Source: Lachnospiraceae bacterium
GTDB lineage: Bacteria; Bacillota; Clostridia; Lachnospirales; Lachnospiraceae
Assembly (NCBI GenBank): GCA_015056815.1
Contig: SVFN01000022.1
Coordinates: 17,643 to 81,642 of the forward strand
Reading direction: 5' to 3'
Length of the DNA: 64,000 nt
Positions 60,867-64,000 of the stretch are shown here, piece by piece. Made by a program: the position numbers and the translations under genes. The notes beneath the pieces were generated by a model. It was given only the letters and a program-made list of their open reading frames with translations, had not been told where the DNA came from and searched no databases. Within the stretch, counting starts at the first letter, position 1. Each line of letters opens with the position of its first letter.

Positions 60867-60895
60867 ACTATAACACACGCGTTTCCACAGTTCAA
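60867..60895 (-). promoter_or_regulatory. Sigma-A-type promoter of the Cna-B adhesin
   Basis: TTGAAC (60890-60895), a 17-bp spacer and TATAGT (60867-60872) on the minus strand. Confidence 0.65.
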
Positions 60896-61045
60896 CATTT
60901 TTTTAATAAAATATGAACTTTTTGTGAAGTTTCATATATCTTTTCTCCCTGTGACGTTCTTAAAACTTCGATTGATCTGCCCGTCTGTTTGGATGATGGA
61001 ATAATATAGTGCAGTACACCACTCCCCCTCCCATACAGAAAGAAA

Positions 61046-61070
61046 ATGACTGTGTCAGATGACACAGCCA
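61046..61070 (-). terminator. Terminator of the MBG/LRR gene
   Basis: CTGTGTCA (61050-61057) and TGACACAG (61060-61067), followed by ATTTTCTTT on the minus strand. It lies about 55 bp past the stop codon. Confidence 0.65.
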
Positions 61071-61126
61071 CTCTCATTCAAATACCATTCTTTATTGTTG
61101 CCTATTACTTTTCCAGAAGGACTATC

Positions 61127-63979
61127 CTATTTTATTTTTGCGCTTTTCGGAAGTCCCTTCTTTTTTAACAACTTTTTATACTCTGTTTTCTTTTTCTTCG
61201 GCACACTTACTTTTACCTTTGAAGAAATCTTCTTAAACGCCGAACCTCCAACCTTTTTAGCCGTCAGTTTCTCTGTCTTTATGACTATGGATTTCAGCTT
61301 TTTACAACCGTAAAATGCCTGTTTGCCGATGGAAGAAATATTCTTTCCGATCACTACCTTTGTAAGATTCTTATTGTTCTTAAATGCTTTCGCACCGATT
61401 TCAGTAATCCTGTAGCTCTTTCCTGCGATCTTCACCGCAGCCCCAATGGTAAGCCTGCCTTTTTGTGACGTTCCGATGATGCTTACCGTACACTGCTCTT
61501 CATCTGTGATCTTGTATTCACATTTGGATACGGTAAAGACCTCCCCCTTTGCGGGAACGGTGATGGTCTTGTCTTTCTGCACTGTCTCTTTGTCCGTCTT
61601 TACAGTCAGCGCGTCAGATACCGCTCCGGCTTTTATATTTGCGGTCTCTGCTTTCCTTGTCAGGATACTGTATTCGGTATCTGCCGTAAGACCTGTGAAC
61701 TTACCTGTGCTCTGCCAGTGACTGCCGTTATCTATGCTGTACTCATAGCCGCTTACGGCTTTTACGGTTATCGTGGTATCCGTCTTCTCCTCAAGTATGG
61801 GCTTTTCAGGCTTTGTGGTATCGCCATCTGCCTTTGTTATCGTAAAGTCCGCCATTGCCAATCCAGCCGCATAATTATCACTTTCAGCGATATCAGCCTT
61901 TACCGTATAATCACCCGCCTGTGTCGGAACAGTAACAGAATAAGAAGTGTCGGCAGCATCCTTTAATTTGTATAAGAATGTCTCTGTGCCGTTTCCGGTA
62001 TTTCCCGTCACGCTCGGTTTATTTGTATTTTCATCATACATTCCATAAGTCCAGCCTGTGATAGCAACCGTCAGAGTGATAGCAGCCTTTCCAATCGTAA
62101 AGTCCTTTACTGCCGTGCCACCTGAATAATTATCTGTTTCTTCGATAGTTGCCTTAACCGTATAATTACCTGCTGTGGTCGGTACCGTAGCAGAATAGGT
62201 GCTATCATCCGCATTTTTGATCTTATATGCGTATGTAACACTTCCGTTTCCGGGATTGCTTCCATCCGTTATGGTCGGTTCATTCGCTGTATCACCATAT
62301 GTCCACCCCTCAATGTCTACCGCAGGTGAAATCACCACTTTGGATATGGTGAAATCTGCCGTCGTCGTGCCGCTCTCATAGTTATCCGTCTCTGCCACGA
62401 TTGCCTGAATCGTGTATTCCCCGGCGTTTGTCGGAACAGTGTCGGAATAGGTGTTATCCTCGGCTCCTTTTACCTTGTATTTGTAAGTCACCGCACCATT
62501 TCCCGGATTGCCCGACTTAGTCATACCCGGCTTACTCGCCGGTTTTCCATACGTCCATCCCGTTATAGACACAACCGGAGTAATGGACGCCTTCCTTATT
62601 TTTACCTCAATGTTCTGCGCTGACACATCCTTGTGGTTCCCATCGCCTACAACCTTGTACCAGACATAGTAGGTTCCGGCATCACTTGCCGCAGGAATAG
62701 ATGTACTCCATTTTTTATTTTCCGAATCGGAGTTTCCATCAAACTCCGGCGCGTCTGTGATGGTTCTGTCTGTAAGTGCATAATACAATCTGCCACCTGT
62801 AACAGAACCTTCTGTGACAAGTGACTGCGCAAAGCCTGTATATTTCAGATTTTCTATTGCAGTCAGATTAGATACAACAGAATCCAACATACCAATGGAA
62901 AATGTGCCCTCCACATATGTTACCGTATAATTTCCCTGCGTCGCTTCGCCTGCGGAAGTGATCTTGTAGCTTCCGGCATTCTCTCCTTCTTCACGAAAAA
63001 GACTATAAACGAGAGTATCTCTGCCCTTCAGTCCCGTAACTGTAGCCGTCAGTTCCGGATCGTCTTCCCCATATTTTTTAGACTTATCATCCGCTATAAC
63101 AACTGCCGGTGCCGGTTTGATCACAAAGGTCCGAGTCAAGCCTTCACTTGGAAGCTTATAATTATCATTGGAAAGTGCAGTCGCCGTTGCTGTATAATCT
63201 TCCCCGGCATTAGTTTCTTTCCCGTTAACTGTCACCTTACAGGTATCGCCAGCGTACAAGCCCTTTGCCACAGCAGTTGGAGTGTGGCTGTGACCGTCAT
63301 AGGTAAAAATACTCTCGCCCCACTCCAGTTCGATCTCCTTTTTACCTATAGAGAAGGTCTTGGACACCGTGCCACAGTATAAACCTTTACCGGAAATACT
63401 TACTGATGCGGTGTTCTCTCCTGCATTTTTGTTATTACTATATGAAACACTGTCATAATCCGTATGTTCATTAAGTGTCGTCTCTCCGTCCTTAACCGAA
63501 AATTCAGGCTCCTGAGCGGTTCCGTTATAAGTCAGTTCCGCACCTTCATCGAATGCGATTCCGGGTGTGACATCCACCAGACTCACAGTCACATCCGATG
63601 ACGGAATAGTCAGTTTTACCACACCTGCCGAAAGAGTATCTTCCAAGGTTCCTGCAGTAGTAGTAAACTTCTTAAAGTCTGATAGATTACCCGGTGCTTT
63701 TATTGTAACAGTATCCCCTTCCAGATAATTACCGCCGCCACTGCATCCTACCGTAGTCAGAGTACGTTTTTTTCCTATCTTCATGTCTTTGGCTCTTGGA
63801 TAAACTCCGTTCACTTGTGTAATCTCACTGTATGTTAAAGCATCACTCCTTCCATACACCGCAAAATCCGCATTTTCCACAGTCAGAGCACCACTTTCTG
63901 TATTATCATCCCCCCCTTTACCGATATAGGCTCTCGGAATCTTTAGCCCAGATTCCAAGGGCTTTTTCTTTATGCTCAT
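61127..63979 (-). CDS. MBG/YDG-repeat and LRR surface-type protein without signal peptide (possibly 5'-truncated)
   Basis: A 950-residue protein. Residues about 140-360 are Ig-like MBG-type modules (KKYGEDDPELTATVTGLKG near 300, GMLDSVV linker). Three ~80-residue repeats follow (about 460-710), each with GWTYG..., NPGNGxVTYxYK, TVPTxAGxYT and ETDNY. A fibronectin-like stretch (about 715-790) precedes an LRR_5 block (about 840-900). The end KKKGLPKSAKIK resembles that of the 11147-17290 protein. Such proteins are secreted, yet the start MSIKKKPLESGLKIPRAYIG lacks a signal peptide. An in-frame TGA lies two codons upstream, beside a G6 tract. The true N terminus may lie beyond the window, cut off by a nonsense or frameshift change. 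Confidence 0.65.
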   Translation of the reverse strand: MSIKKKPLESGLKIPRAYIGKGGDDNTESGALTVENADFAVYGRSDALTYSEITQVNGVYPRAKDMKIGKKRTLTTVGCSGGGNYLEGDTVTIKAPGNLSDFKKFTTTAGTLEDTLSAGVVKLTIPSSDVTVSLVDVTPGIAFDEGAELTYNGTAQEPEFSVKDGETTLNEHTDYDSVSYSNNKNAGENTASVSISGKGLYCGTVSKTFSIGKKEIELEWGESIFTYDGHSHTPTAVAKGLYAGDTCKVTVNGKETNAGEDYTATATALSNDNYKLPSEGLTRTFVIKPAPAVVIADDKSKKYGEDDPELTATVTGLKGRDTLVYSLFREEGENAGSYKITSAGEATQGNYTVTYVEGTFSIGMLDSVVSNLTAIENLKYTGFAQSLVTEGSVTGGRLYYALTDRTITDAPEFDGNSDSENKKWSTSIPAASDAGTYYVWYKVVGDGNHKDVSAQNIEVKIRKASITPVVSITGWTYGKPASKPGMTKSGNPGNGAVTYKYKVKGAEDNTYSDTVPTNAGEYTIQAIVAETDNYESGTTTADFTISKVVISPAVDIEGWTYGDTANEPTITDGSNPGNGSVTYAYKIKNADDSTYSATVPTTAGNYTVKATIEETDNYSGGTAVKDFTIGKAAITLTVAITGWTYGMYDENTNKPSVTGNTGNGTETFLYKLKDAADTSYSVTVPTQAGDYTVKADIAESDNYAAGLAMADFTITKADGDTTKPEKPILEEKTDTTITVKAVSGYEYSIDNGSHWQSTGKFTGLTADTEYSILTRKAETANIKAGAVSDALTVKTDKETVQKDKTITVPAKGEVFTVSKCEYKITDEEQCTVSIIGTSQKGRLTIGAAVKIAGKSYRITEIGAKAFKNNKNLTKVVIGKNISSIGKQAFYGCKKLKSIVIKTEKLTAKKVGGSAFKKISSKVKVSVPKKKKTEYKKLLKKKGLPKSAKIK

Positions 63980-64000
63980 TTTTCAAATCCCCCCAAATTC

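Larger units (their letters stand above)
60772..61126. other. Intergenic region between the two surface-protein genes
   Basis: This 355-bp AT-rich gap holds the terminator of the MBG/LRR gene (61046-61070), the adhesin promoter (60867-60895) and a leader of about 90 nt. No gene was found. Confidence 0.6.

Overview
The window looks like part of the chromosome of a spore-forming, low-to-moderate GC Firmicute of the class Clostridia, most likely Lachnospiraceae-like. Evidence: sporulation genes (sigK, spoIIP, gpr), the rpsT / spoIIP-lepA-hemW neighbourhood, AGGAGG-type ribosome binding sites, sigma-A promoters with 17-bp spacers, a norspermidine-type polyamine operon, and very large BspA-like, Cna-B and MBG surface proteins. 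The genus cannot be fixed from sequence alone. I saw no rRNA, tRNA, CRISPR array, prophage or complete IS.

Layout. 1-2.4 kb: the end of a type IV pilus operon (pilB, pilC running off the window). 2.9-7.6 kb: a double-length YfhO-type membrane protein. 7.6-9.3 kb: an Rpn/PD-(D/E)XK gene whose charged tail has been copied twice downstream, behind a hairpin-rich leader. 9.4-11.1 kb: an unassigned polytopic membrane protein. 11.1-17.3 kb: a 2047-residue BspA-like LRR surface protein. 17.4-26.6 kb: a nine-gene surface-glycan cluster (WecE-like aminotransferase, VOC protein, WecD-like GNAT, FkbH, acyl carrier protein, ArnC/GtrB-like GT2, two ArnE/F-like flippase subunits, and an acyltransferase-CapA-SGNH fusion). 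26.8-28.6 kb: sigK-pilT. 28.8-31.7 kb: comM-dprA, flanked by inverted copies of a small repeat. 32.1-38.2 kb: hemW, lepA, spoIIP, rpsT and, divergently, gpr. 38.2-40 kb: a zinc-ribbon/TPM protein pair. 40.3-43.5 kb: a polar amino-acid ABC transporter with two paralogous lipoprotein receptors. 43.5-47.8 kb: polyamine genes (speE-speB-carboxynorspermidine synthase-nspC). 47.9-52.4 kb: a giant acyl-CoA dehydratase activase. 52.5-60.8 kb: a Cna-B adhesin with a sortase signal. 61.1-64 kb: an MBG/LRR protein without a signal peptide.

How it fits together. The most coherent candidate for an undescribed system is the 17.4-26.6 kb cluster. Its genes suffice, in principle, to make a nucleotide-linked 4-amino-4,6-dideoxyhexose, N-acylate it (possibly with an ACP-carried glyceryl-type group supplied by FkbH), load it on a lipid carrier, flip it, and modify the exported glycan. 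YfhO-like proteins transfer such lipid-linked sugars in other Firmicutes, so the YfhO gene 13 kb away is a plausible final transferase. Type IV pilus genes lie on both sides, so pilin, teichoic acid or the large surface proteins are possible acceptors; this is inference. Start sites were moved downstream of the longest possible start where a Shine-Dalgarno sequence, a promoter or a terminator decided the matter.
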